A DNA stretch of 64,000 nt, taken from contig JAFUYM010000038.1 in NCBI GenBank assembly GCA_017470525.1, positions 62,001-126,000 on the forward strand. Direction: 5' to 3'. This DNA comes from Bacteroidaceae bacterium (GTDB taxonomy: Bacteria > Bacteroidota > Bacteroidia > Bacteroidales > Bacteroidaceae). The translations under genes and the position numbers were made by a program. This document shows, in pieces, positions 1 through 10,000 of this stretch (the first letter of the stretch is position 1; each line of letters begins with the position of its first letter). The notes under the pieces are model-generated. The model searched no databases. It had not been told where the DNA came from and saw nothing but the letters and a program-made list of their open reading frames with translations.

Positions 1-582
1 GTGCCCATGTCGCTGATGTTCTGCCTGTCGCCTTGGAATACATTCGATGATATGGCGTACGTCATAGATGTGACCAAGCATTACGACATAGACATTCGCA
101 TTGGTATCTACGGAACAATGGCCTTCTTCGACACGACAAGCGAACTACTGACAGTATCGGATTTTGTGAAGAAGATTCCTCAGAGCATTCATGAGACGCA
201 GGAGAATTATGACTTCGTGGCACTCTATGATGAATGGCGCAACGGACATCTTCGCTTACGCTGTCAGAGCATCATGAGTTGCCTTGTGGTGCATAGCAAC
301 GGTGACGTCCCGCTCTGTCAGAACCTTGACGTGGTGTTGGGGAATATCCATGAGCAATCGCTTGACGAGATTTTCAACGGTTTACATTCATACAAGACAC
401 AGTGCCAGTATTCCAAGGAGTGCAACGGCTGTTGGATCAACTTCCATCGTAAGTATGACATCATCCTCTTTCGTAACATGGAAAGACTTCTGCCCAAACG
501 ACTCATTGAGAAGTTCTATGGGTCGTATCAATGGACTAATGATCTACGTAAAACTTATCACCAATATTTTAGAGATTTATGA
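1..582 (+). CDS. SPASM-domain (radical SAM type) protein, 5' partial
   Basis: This is the C-terminal part of a protein that runs off the left edge. The visible residues contain a SPASM-like auxiliary cluster region: a Cys after VVHSNGDVPL, then LGNIHEQSLDEIF, then a C-x5-C-x2-C cluster ending in CNGCWINFHRKYD. In SPASM radical-SAM enzymes these Cys bind an auxiliary Fe-S cluster and the order 'G-x-V-x-x-C ... G-N-I ... C-x-x-C' is typical. The radical-SAM core (CxxxCxxC) would lie upstream of the window and cannot be seen. The stop overlaps the start of the next gene by 4 bp (ATGA), so the two are probably co-translated. The substrate is unknown; the neighbour suggests sugar or cell-envelope modification, but this is only inferred. 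Confidence 0.7.
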   Translation: MPMSLMFCLSPWNTFDDMAYVIDVTKHYDIDIRIGIYGTMAFFDTTSELLTVSDFVKKIPQSIHETQENYDFVALYDEWRNGHLRLRCQSIMSCLVVHSNGDVPLCQNLDVVLGNIHEQSLDEIFNGLHSYKTQCQYSKECNGCWINFHRKYDIILFRNMERLLPKRLIEKFYGSYQWTNDLRKTYHQYFRDL

Positions 583-1640
583 TACAGCAATTGATCAACC
601 GATATAAACGACTCAGGACTATAATGCATCTTTCCCAAACATACCAATATTCATACGCTTTCGTCGGCATGGGACAGCATTCGCTCACCAACCTTTACCC
701 GGTACTTCATTATCTTAGAGTACCATTGAAGTACATCTGTGTCACATCGGAAAGAAAGGCACAATTGATAGAACGGAAATTTCCAAACGTAAAAGCCACG
801 ACCTCGCTTGATGATATTCTGGAAGACGAAACCATCAAAGGCGTATTCGTTTCGACTTCGCCCACTGCCCATTTCTTCATCGCCTCGCAAATTCTGAAAA
901 GAGGGAAGTCATTGTTCATCGAGAAACCACCCTGCCAGACATTAGAAGAACTCGAAAGGCTGATAGACCTTCAGCGACTTCACGGATCTCCTGTTGTGAT
1001 GGTCGGATTGCAGCAACGATATGCTCCTGCTGTGCAATTGTTGAAAAAAAATCTCCACAAAGAGCGTCTAATCAATTACGATTTACATTACCTCACAGGT
1101 ACTTACCCAGAAGGCAATGCACTCCTTGAATTGTTCATTCATCCTCTTGACCTTGTCATCTATCTTTTTGGAAAGCCTGATATTCTTGCTTGTCAACAAG
1201 TCAACAAAGACTCCTATATCCTCATGCTCCGCCATCCACATATCATTGGCACCCTCGAACTCTCAACCGCCTACACATGGACTTCTGCCGAAGAATCTCT
1301 GAAAGTCTGCACCAAGTTTGGCATCTACCATCTTTCGCAAATGGAAGAACTGACCTTTACACCTACTTCCTCCACCGTCTTCGGGATTCCAATAGAAAAG
1401 TTACGTCCTCATCGTGAGACGAAAGAAATCCTCTTCCAGCGTAATAACTTCATCCCAATAGTAGCAAACAATCAAGTCTTTACTCAAGGCTATTATAATG
1501 AAATTGTTGCATTTGTTGAATCTGTAGAGGGCATACGTGCCGACATCTTCACTTCTTCCTCTTCATTGCCCCCTACTTACAAAACCATATTAAATATACT
1601 GGCTATTCTTGAAACCAATGGGAGCAGACGTGGAAGGTAA
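579..1640 (+). CDS. Gfo/Idh/MocA family oxidoreductase
   Basis: A 353-residue protein of the NAD(P)-dependent sugar dehydrogenase superfamily. The N-terminal Rossmann half starts with YAFVGMGQHSLTNLYPVL and continues to the family motif IEKPPCQTLEEL (the EKP motif, whose Lys takes part in catalysis or cofactor binding). The C-terminal half contains the usual alpha/beta substrate domain with ELFIHPLDLVIYLFG, in which the conserved His of the family is visible. It overlaps the upstream SPASM gene by 4 bp, so both are likely in one operon. The substrate cannot be read from sequence. The nucleotide-binding glycine motif is a degenerate GMGQHS rather than GxGxxG. Confidence 0.8.
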   Translation: MIQQLINRYKRLRTIMHLSQTYQYSYAFVGMGQHSLTNLYPVLHYLRVPLKYICVTSERKAQLIERKFPNVKATTSLDDILEDETIKGVFVSTSPTAHFFIASQILKRGKSLFIEKPPCQTLEELERLIDLQRLHGSPVVMVGLQQRYAPAVQLLKKNLHKERLINYDLHYLTGTYPEGNALLELFIHPLDLVIYLFGKPDILACQQVNKDSYILMLRHPHIIGTLELSTAYTWTSAEESLKVCTKFGIYHLSQMEELTFTPTSSTVFGIPIEKLRPHRETKEILFQRNNFIPIVANNQVFTQGYYNEIVAFVESVEGIRADIFTSSSSLPPTYKTILNILAILETNGSRRGR

Positions 1641-1655
1641 TCCATGTGAATTAAC

Positions 1656-1688
1656 AAAAAAGGCAAGGACTTTGGGTGTCCTTGCCTT
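1656..1688 (-). terminator. Intrinsic terminator of galK
   Basis: An 11-bp perfect stem (1660-1670 with 1678-1688, arms AAGGCAAGGAC/GTCCTTGCCTT, 7-nt loop) is followed on the minus strand by a short T run. It lies between the galK stop and the convergent oxidoreductase gene. Confidence 0.85.
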
Positions 1689-1749
1689 GGGTTGGGGATG
1701 TTCCAACGATGGATGTGTTGGATGTCCCGTTTTTTTCAGGAAACGTGGA

Positions 1750-2916
1750 TTAAGCCAACTTGCGTGAGCCGTCGCCGATGACTACGTCAATCACGATTGG
1801 CTTCTTGCCATACTTCTCCTGGAACTTGCTGACAGCAGTCTTTACGAAGTTGTCGTAGAGTTCTTCTGCCACGAGGTTGATGGTGCAGCCACCGAAGCCA
1901 CCACCCATGATGCGTGAACCTGTGACGGAGCACTCCTTGGCGATGTCGTTGAGGAAGTCGAGTTCTTCGCAAGACACTTCATAGTCCTTTGACAGACCGT
2001 GGTGAGTCTCGTACATCTTCTGACCTACTGTCTCATAGTCGCCCTTTTCGAGAGCGTCGCAGACAGCCAGCACGCGGTCTTTCTCGCCGAGCACGAAGGT
2101 GGCACGCTTGATGTCTTCAGCAGGAACCTTGCCTTCGATTTCCTTGAGTTCTTCCCAAGTGGCTTCGCGCAGGGTGGTGATTTCTTTCTCGGGGTGCAGT
2201 TCCTTGATTGCCTTCACGCAGTTTTCGCAGGAGTTGCGGCGGTCGTTGTAGGGTGAGCCCACGAGTTCGTGCTTCACGCAGGAGTTGATGAGGACGAGTC
2301 TGTAGCCCTTCGGATTCCATGGGAAGTATTCAAATTCGCCAGAGCGGCAGTCGAGACGCATGAGGTTGCCTTTCTTGCCGAACACGGATGCGAACTGATC
2401 CATGATGCCGCAGTTCACGCCGATGTACTTGTGCTCTGTTGCCTGACCCACCTTGGCAAGTGTCATCTTGTCAATCTTGTTGTCGCCGAAGAGGTCGTTC
2501 ATGGCGAAGGCGTAGCAACTTTCGAGGGCGGCTGAGGATGACATACCTGCACCGTTTGGAACGTCGCCAGCAAAGGCTGTGTCGAAGCCCTGCACGGGAA
2601 CGCCGAGTGCCATCATCTCGCGAACCACGCCGAAGATGTAGCGGAAGTGGCTTGCCTTTGGTCCCTTCTCGTCATCGATGGAGAATTCGTCGTAGTCCTT
2701 CAGGTCGATGGAGTAGGCACGGATGGTGCGTGTGCCATTAGGACGAATCTCTGCAATCATGCCCTGCTCAACTGCGCCAGGGAATACGAAGCCACCGTTA
2801 TAGTCGGTGTGCTCGCCGATAAGGTTGATACGGCCAGGTGAAGCGTAAACTGAACCTGGCTCACCGCCAAGATGCTTGATAAAGCGTGTTCTTACATCAT
2901 CAATTTTCAATTTCAT
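1750..2916 (-). CDS. galK: Galactokinase
   Basis: A 388-residue GHMP-family kinase that phosphorylates galactose to galactose-1-phosphate in the Leloir pathway. The galactokinase signature GRINLIGEHTDYNGGFVFP is at residues about 28-46, the ATP-binding GHMP motif PNGAGMSSSAALE at about 120-132, and the C-terminal motif IMGGGFGGCTINL near residue 345. The length is normal for the family. It is the last gene of the galM-transporter-galK cluster and is followed by a good terminator. No galT or galE is visible in the window. Confidence 0.97.
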   Translation of the reverse strand: MKLKIDDVRTRFIKHLGGEPGSVYASPGRINLIGEHTDYNGGFVFPGAVEQGMIAEIRPNGTRTIRAYSIDLKDYDEFSIDDEKGPKASHFRYIFGVVREMMALGVPVQGFDTAFAGDVPNGAGMSSSAALESCYAFAMNDLFGDNKIDKMTLAKVGQATEHKYIGVNCGIMDQFASVFGKKGNLMRLDCRSGEFEYFPWNPKGYRLVLINSCVKHELVGSPYNDRRNSCENCVKAIKELHPEKEITTLREATWEELKEIEGKVPAEDIKRATFVLGEKDRVLAVCDALEKGDYETVGQKMYETHHGLSKDYEVSCEELDFLNDIAKECSVTGSRIMGGGFGGCTINLVAEELYDNFVKTAVSKFQEKYGKKPIVIDVVIGDGSRKLA

Positions 2917-2969
2917 AACTGATTAGGTTTTATTTGGTTAGAAATAGTAATTTAATTAATCATTCAATT

Positions 2970-3060
2970 AAAATTCATGGATAATTCGTGGCTAATTGGT
3001 GGAAATTCGTGTTTTAATAAACATCAATTATCATGAATTAACCACGAATTATCATAAATT
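2970..3060. repeat. AT-rich inverted-repeat element in the gal operon
   Basis: The galK-transporter gap holds an imperfect inverted repeat: GATAATTCGTGG at 2980-2991 is perfectly matched by CCACGAATTATC at 3042-3053, and the arms extend outward with AATTCATG/CATAAATT. A further AAATTCGTG at 3003-3011 lies between the arms. It could form a hairpin in the polycistronic mRNA or be a degraded short mobile element. Confidence 0.5.
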
Positions 3061-3070
3061 ATATTTGTGT

Positions 3071-4300
3071 TTACTTGCTAAGTCCAATCTTCGAACCGAA
3101 GTTGCAGAACCAGAAGAGGTATGCGTAGTAAACGAACATGAGGCACATCGCGATGATGACACCTGCAAAGTCCACCACTGCACCCATGATTGGCATGAGT
3201 GTTGCAGCACCAATCACACCGACGTTGATAACGCCTGAGGCTGCCTTGGTGTGAGGGCCAAGTTCCTGTAAACCGAGGTTGAACACGAGTGGCCACATCA
3301 CTGAATGGAAGAGACCTGCTGCCAGCATGAGGTAGATGCCAAACATGGAACCAGATGCGAGCAGTGAAGCCAAAATGCAGAGTGCGCCCAGACAGATGCA
3401 GGCTGTGAGGAGTTTGCGTGGCTCGAACTTGGTGAGGATACCTGCACCGATGAAACGGCCGACCATCATGCCACCCCAGTAGAACATGAGCAGGTTGGTG
3501 ATGATGCTGGTGTCGTTTTCGCCAAGTGCCTGAAGGCGGTAGGGAAGCATGGAAGGAACACCGATTTCAACACCCATGTACATGAAGATGCCGAGGGCGC
3601 CGAGCCATACATGTGGGTACTTGAAGCAGGAACTCTTGTATTGCTTCACTTCGCCTGAAGCCTCTTCTGCCTGTTTGCCTTCGTCAATCTTTGGCAACTT
3701 GAGGGCTACGAGGATGGCTGCAATCACGAGGGTGAAGATGCCGAGTCCGAGGAATGGACCAGGCACAGCCTCTGGAGTAGGGGTCTGACCAGCGATGATG
3801 ACGGTAGTGATGAAGATGGGTGCGACTGTTGTTGCAACGGAGTTCAGAGCCTGAGACAGGGTCATGCGGAAGGCACCCTTTTCTGGAGAACCTAACACCA
3901 TCACGTAGGGGTTGGCTACGTTTTGGAGCATCACGATGCCAAGAGCCACCACTGTCATGCTGCAAAGGAATACAGCGTAGATGGTTGCCTGATCTTGGTT
4001 GAGCACACCTTTGATGCCCAGAGAGTTGATGATGAAGCCAAGACCCACAACGGCAAGACCGAGAATCATGGTGCTCTTGTAGCCAATCTTACTCATCAGC
4101 AGGGAGAAAGGAATGGCGAATGCGTAGGCACCGTAGAAGGCTGAGTTGACATACTGACCTTGCTGTGCATTCAGGTTGAATGCCTCTGAGCAGAAGGCAA
4201 TCATGGAGTTGTTCATCGTGGTCACGAATCCGATGAGGAAACATACGATGAACACAACAATAAGCGCGAACGTGTAGTTCGGAGTTTGTTTTTGTGACAT
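3071..4300 (-). CDS. gluP: MFS sugar (glucose/galactose type) transporter
   Basis: A 409-residue, 12-helix major facilitator protein resembling the FucP/GluP subgroup: an N-terminal helix with FLIGFVTTMNNSMIAFCSEAFNL, then QQGQYVNSAFYGAYAFAIPFSLLM, which is the position of the conserved FGYA/FGAY-type motif of this group. It sits between galM and galK in the same orientation, so galactose (or glucose) import with proton symport is the natural inference. The exact sugar cannot be read from sequence. Confidence 0.85.
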   Translation of the reverse strand: MSQKQTPNYTFALIVVFIVCFLIGFVTTMNNSMIAFCSEAFNLNAQQGQYVNSAFYGAYAFAIPFSLLMSKIGYKSTMILGLAVVGLGFIINSLGIKGVLNQDQATIYAVFLCSMTVVALGIVMLQNVANPYVMVLGSPEKGAFRMTLSQALNSVATTVAPIFITTVIIAGQTPTPEAVPGPFLGLGIFTLVIAAILVALKLPKIDEGKQAEEASGEVKQYKSSCFKYPHVWLGALGIFMYMGVEIGVPSMLPYRLQALGENDTSIITNLLMFYWGGMMVGRFIGAGILTKFEPRKLLTACICLGALCILASLLASGSMFGIYLMLAAGLFHSVMWPLVFNLGLQELGPHTKAASGVINVGVIGAATLMPIMGAVVDFAGVIIAMCLMFVYYAYLFWFCNFGSKIGLSK

Positions 4301-4339
4301 AATTTATAAATGTATTTGGTTAGTTAATTATCTTAAAGC

Positions 4340-4383
4340 AACAATCCCTCGTCCACGCAGAAACGTGGGCGAGGGGAATTGTT
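4340..4383 (-). terminator. Hairpin directly after galM
   Basis: Arms at 4340-4357 and 4364-4383 (core CCCTCGTCCACG/CGTGGGCGAGGG, one G-U wobble on the minus strand) begin right after the galM stop. No strong T run follows, so it may be a partial terminator or an mRNA-stabilising hairpin that sets the ratio of galM to the downstream transporter and galK. Confidence 0.6.
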
Positions 4384-5469
4384 TTATGATTGCACACTGA
4401 ATTTGTAGATGGTCTTCTGAGTGTATTTCTCTCCTGGCTTCAACACGGTCGATGGGAAATAAGGACGGTTGGGGGAGTCTGGGAAGTGCTGGCACTCGAA
4501 GCAAATGGATGAACGGCGTGGGAAGGTGGCTCCGTTCTGACCTGGGTAACCTGTTGCCCAGTTGTCGGAATACACTTGTACGCCTGGTTCTGTTGTGTAG
4601 GTGTCGAGTACACGGCCAGACTTTGGTTCGATGAGGCGCACTGCGAATGAAAGTTCGCCAACTTCCTTCTTGTTGAGCACGAAGCAGTGGTCGTAGCCTG
4701 CACCATTCTTGATTTGTTCGTCATCGGCATCGATGTCCTTGCCTACAGCCTTGGGGGTGCGGAAGTCGAATGGGGTACCTTCCACCTTCAGAATTTCGCC
4801 TGTCGGGATGCTTGTGTCGTCGATTGGAATGTAGAAGTCTGCATTCATCTCCATGATTTGGTCGTCGATGGTTGGCGTTGGGTTGGCAATGCCTTGCAGC
4901 GAGAAGAATGCGTGATGGGTCAAGTTGATGATTGTTTTCTTGTTGGTGGTTGCCAGATACTCAATAACCAGTTCGTTATCGTCTGTCCATGTGAACTCTA
5001 CGGCAATCTTCACTTCGCCCGTGAAACCTTCATGTCCATAGGGCAGTTTGATGTCTAGTGTCAGGTTCTGCGGACCTGCCTGATAGGCTTCCCACACTTG
5101 TGCATGAAGTCCTGTTGGACCGCCGTGCAGTGCGTTGGGACCATTGTTGATGGCGAGTTGATACTCCTTACCGTTCAACGTGAATTTGCCCTTGGCGATG
5201 CGGTTGCCGAAGCGACCGATGAGGGTGGAGAGATAAGGTTCTGGCGAGTTGATGACATCGTCGATGTTGTCATGCCCCTGAATGACATTGGCAACCTTGC
5301 CGTCCTTGTCTGGAACCATGATGGCAACGATGGCACCGCCATAGTTAGTAATGGAAACTTCGTAGCCGTCTTTGTTGACGAGCGTGTAGAGGTCTGTCTT
5401 CTTTCCCTTCACTTCCTTTTGGAAGTTTTCGGCTTTCAGGCCGCTCAGTTTTGGCTGAATAGTGCTCAT
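4384..5469 (-). CDS. galM: Aldose 1-epimerase (galactose mutarotase)
   Basis: A 361-residue mutarotase interconverting alpha and beta anomers of galactose or glucose ahead of galactokinase. Visible motifs are LSTLIGRFGNRIAKGKF, NGPNALHGGPTGLHAQVWE, the catalytic His region NLTHHAFFSL, and TTEPGVQVYSDNW, which contains the catalytic Glu. It has no obvious signal peptide, so it should be cytoplasmic. It is the first gene of the gal cluster. Confidence 0.95.
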   Translation of the reverse strand: MSTIQPKLSGLKAENFQKEVKGKKTDLYTLVNKDGYEVSITNYGGAIVAIMVPDKDGKVANVIQGHDNIDDVINSPEPYLSTLIGRFGNRIAKGKFTLNGKEYQLAINNGPNALHGGPTGLHAQVWEAYQAGPQNLTLDIKLPYGHEGFTGEVKIAVEFTWTDDNELVIEYLATTNKKTIINLTHHAFFSLQGIANPTPTIDDQIMEMNADFYIPIDDTSIPTGEILKVEGTPFDFRTPKAVGKDIDADDEQIKNGAGYDHCFVLNKKEVGELSFAVRLIEPKSGRVLDTYTTEPGVQVYSDNWATGYPGQNGATFPRRSSICFECQHFPDSPNRPYFPSTVLKPGEKYTQKTIYKFSVQS

Positions 5470-5525
5470 ACGCGATTGAAAATTTATTTTAAGTTATTTG
5501 ATAAGCGGTTTTAGATTTCCTCTTG

Positions 5526-5533
5526 CAAAGAAA
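5526..5533 (-). promoter_or_regulatory. Possible -7 box for the gal cluster
   Basis: On the minus strand TTTCTTTG lies about 57 bp before the galM start. It matches the TTTG half of the Bacteroidetes TAnnTTTG box but lacks the TA, and the -33 box is weak. Confidence 0.35.
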
Positions 5534-5603
5534 AGGAAAATATTTTAACTAAACGAACATTCTGCCAATTATTTTTCAGATTTTTGTTTTTTTGACAATT
5601 TAT

Positions 5604-6956
5604 TTAGTGTTTTCGGCTCGCGACGAGCAAATCTGCAACGACGAAACTACTACCACCCACATAAATGAAATCTTCTTTCGTTGCCTCATTCAGCGCTGCT
5701 TCATAGGCTTCCATGACGGTGGGGTAACTATTGCCCCGCAAATCATATTCTGCTGCCTTTTGTTTGATTTCCTCATGGGGCAGGGCACGTTTCACGCTTG
5801 CCTGACAGAAATAGTATGTTGCCTCTTTGGGCATCATGGACAGCACACCGCTGATGTCTTTGTCGTTGACCATCCCGAACACGATGCGTAGGGTCGCCGC
5901 CACATTATTTAATTTAGAGGACTCTCTTTTGAGTTTAGAGGATTTCCTTTTGAGTTTGGAGGACTCACTTGCCAGTTGCTGCACAATCCATTGGAAGCCT
6001 CCTGTGTTGTGTCCTGTGTCGCATACCACCCGTGGCTCTGTCTGCAAGGTCTGCCACCTGCCCATCAGTCCTGTCATTTCGCACACATGGGCAAATCCTT
6101 CTTTCACGTTGCCGTTGGAGATTCGGAACCCATGCTCCTTGAGACGGCTCACGGCACACAAGATGGTGGCTGTGTTCTTCTGCTGGCAAAAGCCTCTAAG
6201 TTCTGCATGAATCAATCCATAATTATTTGTATGATAGTTGATTCCGTTGTTTTTGTTGAATGAATGCTTCTTAATCTCATTTTCCTCCTCTGCAAAGAAA
6301 ATGGGTGCTCCCATCTCTTGTGCCTTTGCCTCGAATACAGGACGTGTTTCCTCCACCGTTTCGCCAATCACAACGGGAATGTTCTTTTTGATGATGCCTG
6401 CTTTTTCTTCTGCAATCTTTGCCAGAGTGTTGCCGAGAAACATTACGTGGTCAAAACTGATGTTGGTGATGACACATACTTCGGGTGTGATGATGTTGGT
6501 GCAGTCGAGGCGACCGCCTAATCCCACTTCCACGACTGCCACATCCACTTCCTGCTCGGCAAAATATTTGAACGCCATTGCGGTGGTCAGTTCAAAGAAG
6601 GAGGGATGAAGCGGCTCGAAGAAGGCTCGATGCTCTGCCACAAAGTCCACCACATACTGTTCGCTCACCATTTCGCCATTCACACGGATGCGCTCACGGA
6701 AATCCACCAAATGGGGCGAGGTGAACAATCCCACTTTCAACCCCGATGCCTGCAAGATGGCAGCCAACGTGTGTGAGCAGGAACCTTTGCCATTGGTGCC
6801 AGCCACATGCACGGTTTTGAATCTCGAGTGGGGGCGTCCGAAGTGTTCGTCCAACTGATGGGTGTTGTATAGTCCTTCCTTGTAGGCATCACCACCCACA
6901 TTTTGGAACAATGGTGCCGATGTGAAGAGATAGTTGATGGTTTCTGAGTAATTCAT
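5604..6956 (-). CDS. folC: Folylpolyglutamate synthase / dihydrofolate synthase
   Basis: A 450-residue Mur-ligase-like enzyme that adds glutamate to folates. The P-loop is in HVAGTNGKGSCSHTLAAIL, followed by GLFTSPHLVDFRERIRVNG, and later by EVGLGGRLDCTNII, ITNISFDHVMFLGNTLAKIAEEKAGI and CDTGHNTGGF. I chose the start at MNYSETINYLF because homologues start there; the open frame runs 107 codons further upstream through the divergent promoter region into the opposite gene and lacks family similarity. Near residue 335-355 the linker before IVFGMVNDKD carries three copies of a short SSKLKR(K/E)-type unit encoded by 21-bp tandem repeats (5913-5975), which is unusual. Confidence 0.93.
   Translation of the reverse strand: MNYSETINYLFTSAPLFQNVGGDAYKEGLYNTHQLDEHFGRPHSRFKTVHVAGTNGKGSCSHTLAAILQASGLKVGLFTSPHLVDFRERIRVNGEMVSEQYVVDFVAEHRAFFEPLHPSFFELTTAMAFKYFAEQEVDVAVVEVGLGGRLDCTNIITPEVCVITNISFDHVMFLGNTLAKIAEEKAGIIKKNIPVVIGETVEETRPVFEAKAQEMGAPIFFAEEENEIKKHSFNKNNGINYHTNNYGLIHAELRGFCQQKNTATILCAVSRLKEHGFRISNGNVKEGFAHVCEMTGLMGRWQTLQTEPRVVCDTGHNTGGFQWIVQQLASESSKLKRKSSKLKRESSKLNNVAATLRIVFGMVNDKDISGVLSMMPKEATYYFCQASVKRALPHEEIKQKAAEYDLRGNSYPTVMEAYEAALNEATKEDFIYVGGSSFVVADLLVASRKH
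5913..5975. repeat. Three 21-bp tandem repeats inside folC
   Basis: Units at 5913-5933, 5934-5954 and 5955-5975 share the pattern TTTRGAGGAYT...CTTTTGAG. They are in frame and add a lysine/serine-rich SSKLKRK-like stretch to FolC. Confidence 0.85.
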
Positions 6957-6982
6957 GTAGTCTTTTTTGTTATATTTTGTTA

Positions 6983-6990
6983 CAAAGTTA
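6983..6990 (-). promoter_or_regulatory. folC -7 promoter box
   Basis: TAACTTTG on the minus strand lies 26 bp before the chosen folC ATG, which also supports that start. No clear TTTG -33 box is seen. Confidence 0.55.
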
Positions 6991-7033
6991 TGAATTAAAC
7001 CGAGAAAAAAAGAAGAAAACGAAATATTTGTTC

Positions 7034-7041
7034 TATCTTTG
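7034..7041 (+). promoter_or_regulatory. -7 promoter box of the double-kinase gene
   Basis: TATCTTTG, a full TAnnTTTG match, lies 17 bp before the ATG at 7059, divergent from the folC box. Confidence 0.6.
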
Positions 7042-7058
7042 CACTTATTATATAAGTA

Positions 7059-10000
7059 ATGAGTCGGAAAATACGCATATTGTCTGTCATTGCAGTGCAT
7101 GTCGTTCTCCTGTGCCTCTGTGCATGTGAGAACGTGTCGGATGTGGAATGCAGACAGATAGACTCGCTCAATATCTTGGCATATCAGACAAAGTATAAGT
7201 CGCTGGATGAGGCAGAGGGCTATGTGAATGAGGTGCTCACCCGCTATGCAGGAACGACTTATCGGGATGGTCTGCATGAGGCAATGCTGGGAAAAGGTGA
7301 TGTGTTAGGCATGCGTATGGAATACGATTCGGCTCAGGTTTGTTACAAAGAGGTGCTGGATGCAACCAACAACGATTTGATAGGGTGCATGGCAGATGTC
7401 AACATGATGTCGGTGTGTCTGATGACAGCCATGAACAAGGAATTTTATGACTATCGGAGCGACGCGCTGGAACGTATGGCAAATGTAGAGGAGGAAAGTT
7501 CCGACATGACGGAGCACCAGCAGATGCTGTGGAAAGCGGTGCAGACGGATTATCACTTTGTCTCTGCCAATTACTTCATCAAGATGCGTCAGGACAATGG
7601 CGTGAGTGAAGAGTTTGATTGGCTGGAAGAGCATCAGGACTTGTTTGCAGCCGACACCGCCCGACTTTCTGCCTACCTTTTTCTGAAGTCGCTCTACACG
7701 GTGAAAGATGGCAGCACTTCTGACACTATGGACGAGATGCAGCGCAACTTGATTCGTTTGCTGTCCCTGAGCAAGCAGAGTGGTTACATTTATTTTGAAG
7801 TTTCGGCGTTGAATGCTTTGGCAAAGTCCATTATGAGGGGTGGGGAAATGAAACCTTCCCGATGGGTGTTCATCGGGGAATTGTTGGGCGACCTTGGCTT
7901 TTTCCCCCTGGAATATAAATTGGCGAATCGAGCATTGAAACTCTCTCGGCAGTATGGCAATGATTTTGTGCAGACAACCGCATTGGTGACACTTTCCGAC
8001 TTTTACTTGAAAGAGGGGAAAGACAGTTTGGCGCTTGTGCAGATGGAAGATGCTTTGGGACTCATCAACGAGAACCACCAGAAGATGTGTCGCCACAAGC
8101 ATGAAACCGAAACCCATGAGGTGCTCTATGCTTACTCTGCGGTGGAGGACACGCTTTCCACCGAAATGAAGTGGATAGCCGACCCCGATGTGATTGCCGT
8201 GCCAGAATGGATGGCAATGGTGCGCGAGCAACTGAGCGTTGTCTATGGGGCGATGGGCATGAAGGCAGCATCTGACTATAACCACAACATTTATTTTGAC
8301 ATATTGGATGTCACACGTCAGGACTTGCGTGTGCAGCAAGAAGAGGAGAATCTGATGCAGGAAGAGCAGATGCTCAATCTGTTGCTTTGGTTTTTTGCGG
8401 TGGCAATCGTCGTGCTCTTGTGGCTGCTGTATGTCTATAGCAAGCGGAGCAGGCAGGAATATCACAAGAAGGTCAATGTGCTCAGCCAGGTGATAGATAT
8501 TTGCAAACGCCTCTCGTCGGCATTGTCAGAGGCGGTGGAAGACGAGGACGACTTGGACAAAGCGCTGCATGGCATAGCCGATGCCGATGTCGAACGATTG
8601 TTCCCCCAAGTGAAGGGGCACGACTGGACCCAAGTGGAGCCTGCTCAGATGAAAGGGTTGGATAAGGAATTGTTCCACGTGCTCCTGCTCTTCTACAACT
8701 GGATGCGGCAAAAGGGATTGCTGTTCATTCAGTTCACACAGCAGCAACAGCAACTGGAGGGTGAGACCTATGTGTTTGAGAAGCGTTTGGAAGAGAACAA
8801 ACGCCAATACATCGAAAAACTCACCTCCATGTCAATTGTCAATGGCATCACGCCTTTCCTCGACCGTGCGTTGCATGAGGTGAATAAATTGAAGACCGAC
8901 AAGGATGCTTCTCCCTCGATGGTGCGGGAGCGGTTCCACTACTTGAGCGAACTCATTGATAAAATTAACGACTACAACGATGTGCTGGGGCATTGGGTGA
9001 AGATACGTCAGGGCATGGTGACACTGAACATCGAGAACTTTGCCTTGCAGCCTCTGTTTGAAACCATGAAACGCGGCACACGGACATTCGACAGCAAGGG
9101 CGTTTCCCTCTCTGTGGATGACACACCGAGTGTGGTGAAGGCAGACAAGTCGCTCACCCTGTTCATGATGAACACCCTGCTTGACAATGCCCGCAAATAC
9201 ACCCCAGAGGGAGGTCTGGTCAAGTTGTCAGCCACAGAGACAGATGCCTATGTGGAGGTTTCAGTGTCAGACACCGGTCATGGCATGTCGGCAGAAGATG
9301 TTGACACCCTCAACAATGCGAAGGTCTATGACTCCAGCAAAATCGGGGCAGAAGGTGAGCATGCTTCAGCCATCAAGCAGAATAAAGGCTTCGGCTTCGG
9401 GTTGATGAACTGCAAGGGCATCATCGGAAAATACAAAAAGACCAATGCTGTGTTCAACGTCTGCGAGTTCGGCGTGGAAAGCGAAATCGGGCAGGGCAGT
9501 CGGTTCTTCTTCCGTCTGCCCAAAGGCGTGATGAAGGCAATGATGTGCGTGGCTATGCTGCTGATGGGTGGCACGATGAACGCCGAGAGTCAGCAGGAAC
9601 ATGCAGCCGCCTATATAGGTCGCCTCTATTCCGCAAATGTGTCAGGCAACTACGAGCAAGCCATCCTGTATGCCGATTCAGCTATCCAGTGTCTCAATCA
9701 GTATTATGAAGAGATGGTGTCAAAAGGCACTCATCTGATGAGTTTGGAAGGTGGCGAAATGGCTGAATTGGAATGGTGGAAGTCAGGCATGGATGCCGAC
9801 TACGAACTCATCATCGGGCTTCGCAATGAAGTGGCGATAGCGGCTTTGGCACTCAACCGCAATAGTCTCTACCACTACAACAGTGAAGTGTTCACGAGGT
9901 TGTATAAACTTATTAGCACCGACCCCACGTTAGAGGAATACTGCAACAACATCAAAATGGCGAACCGCAACAAGAAGACCACTGCCATTCTTCTGGGCAT

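Noticed and set aside
6957-7277. N-terminal extension of folC by 107 codons
   Set aside because: It crosses the divergent promoter region and the first codons of the kinase gene; the family start and -7 box at 6983 support 6956.
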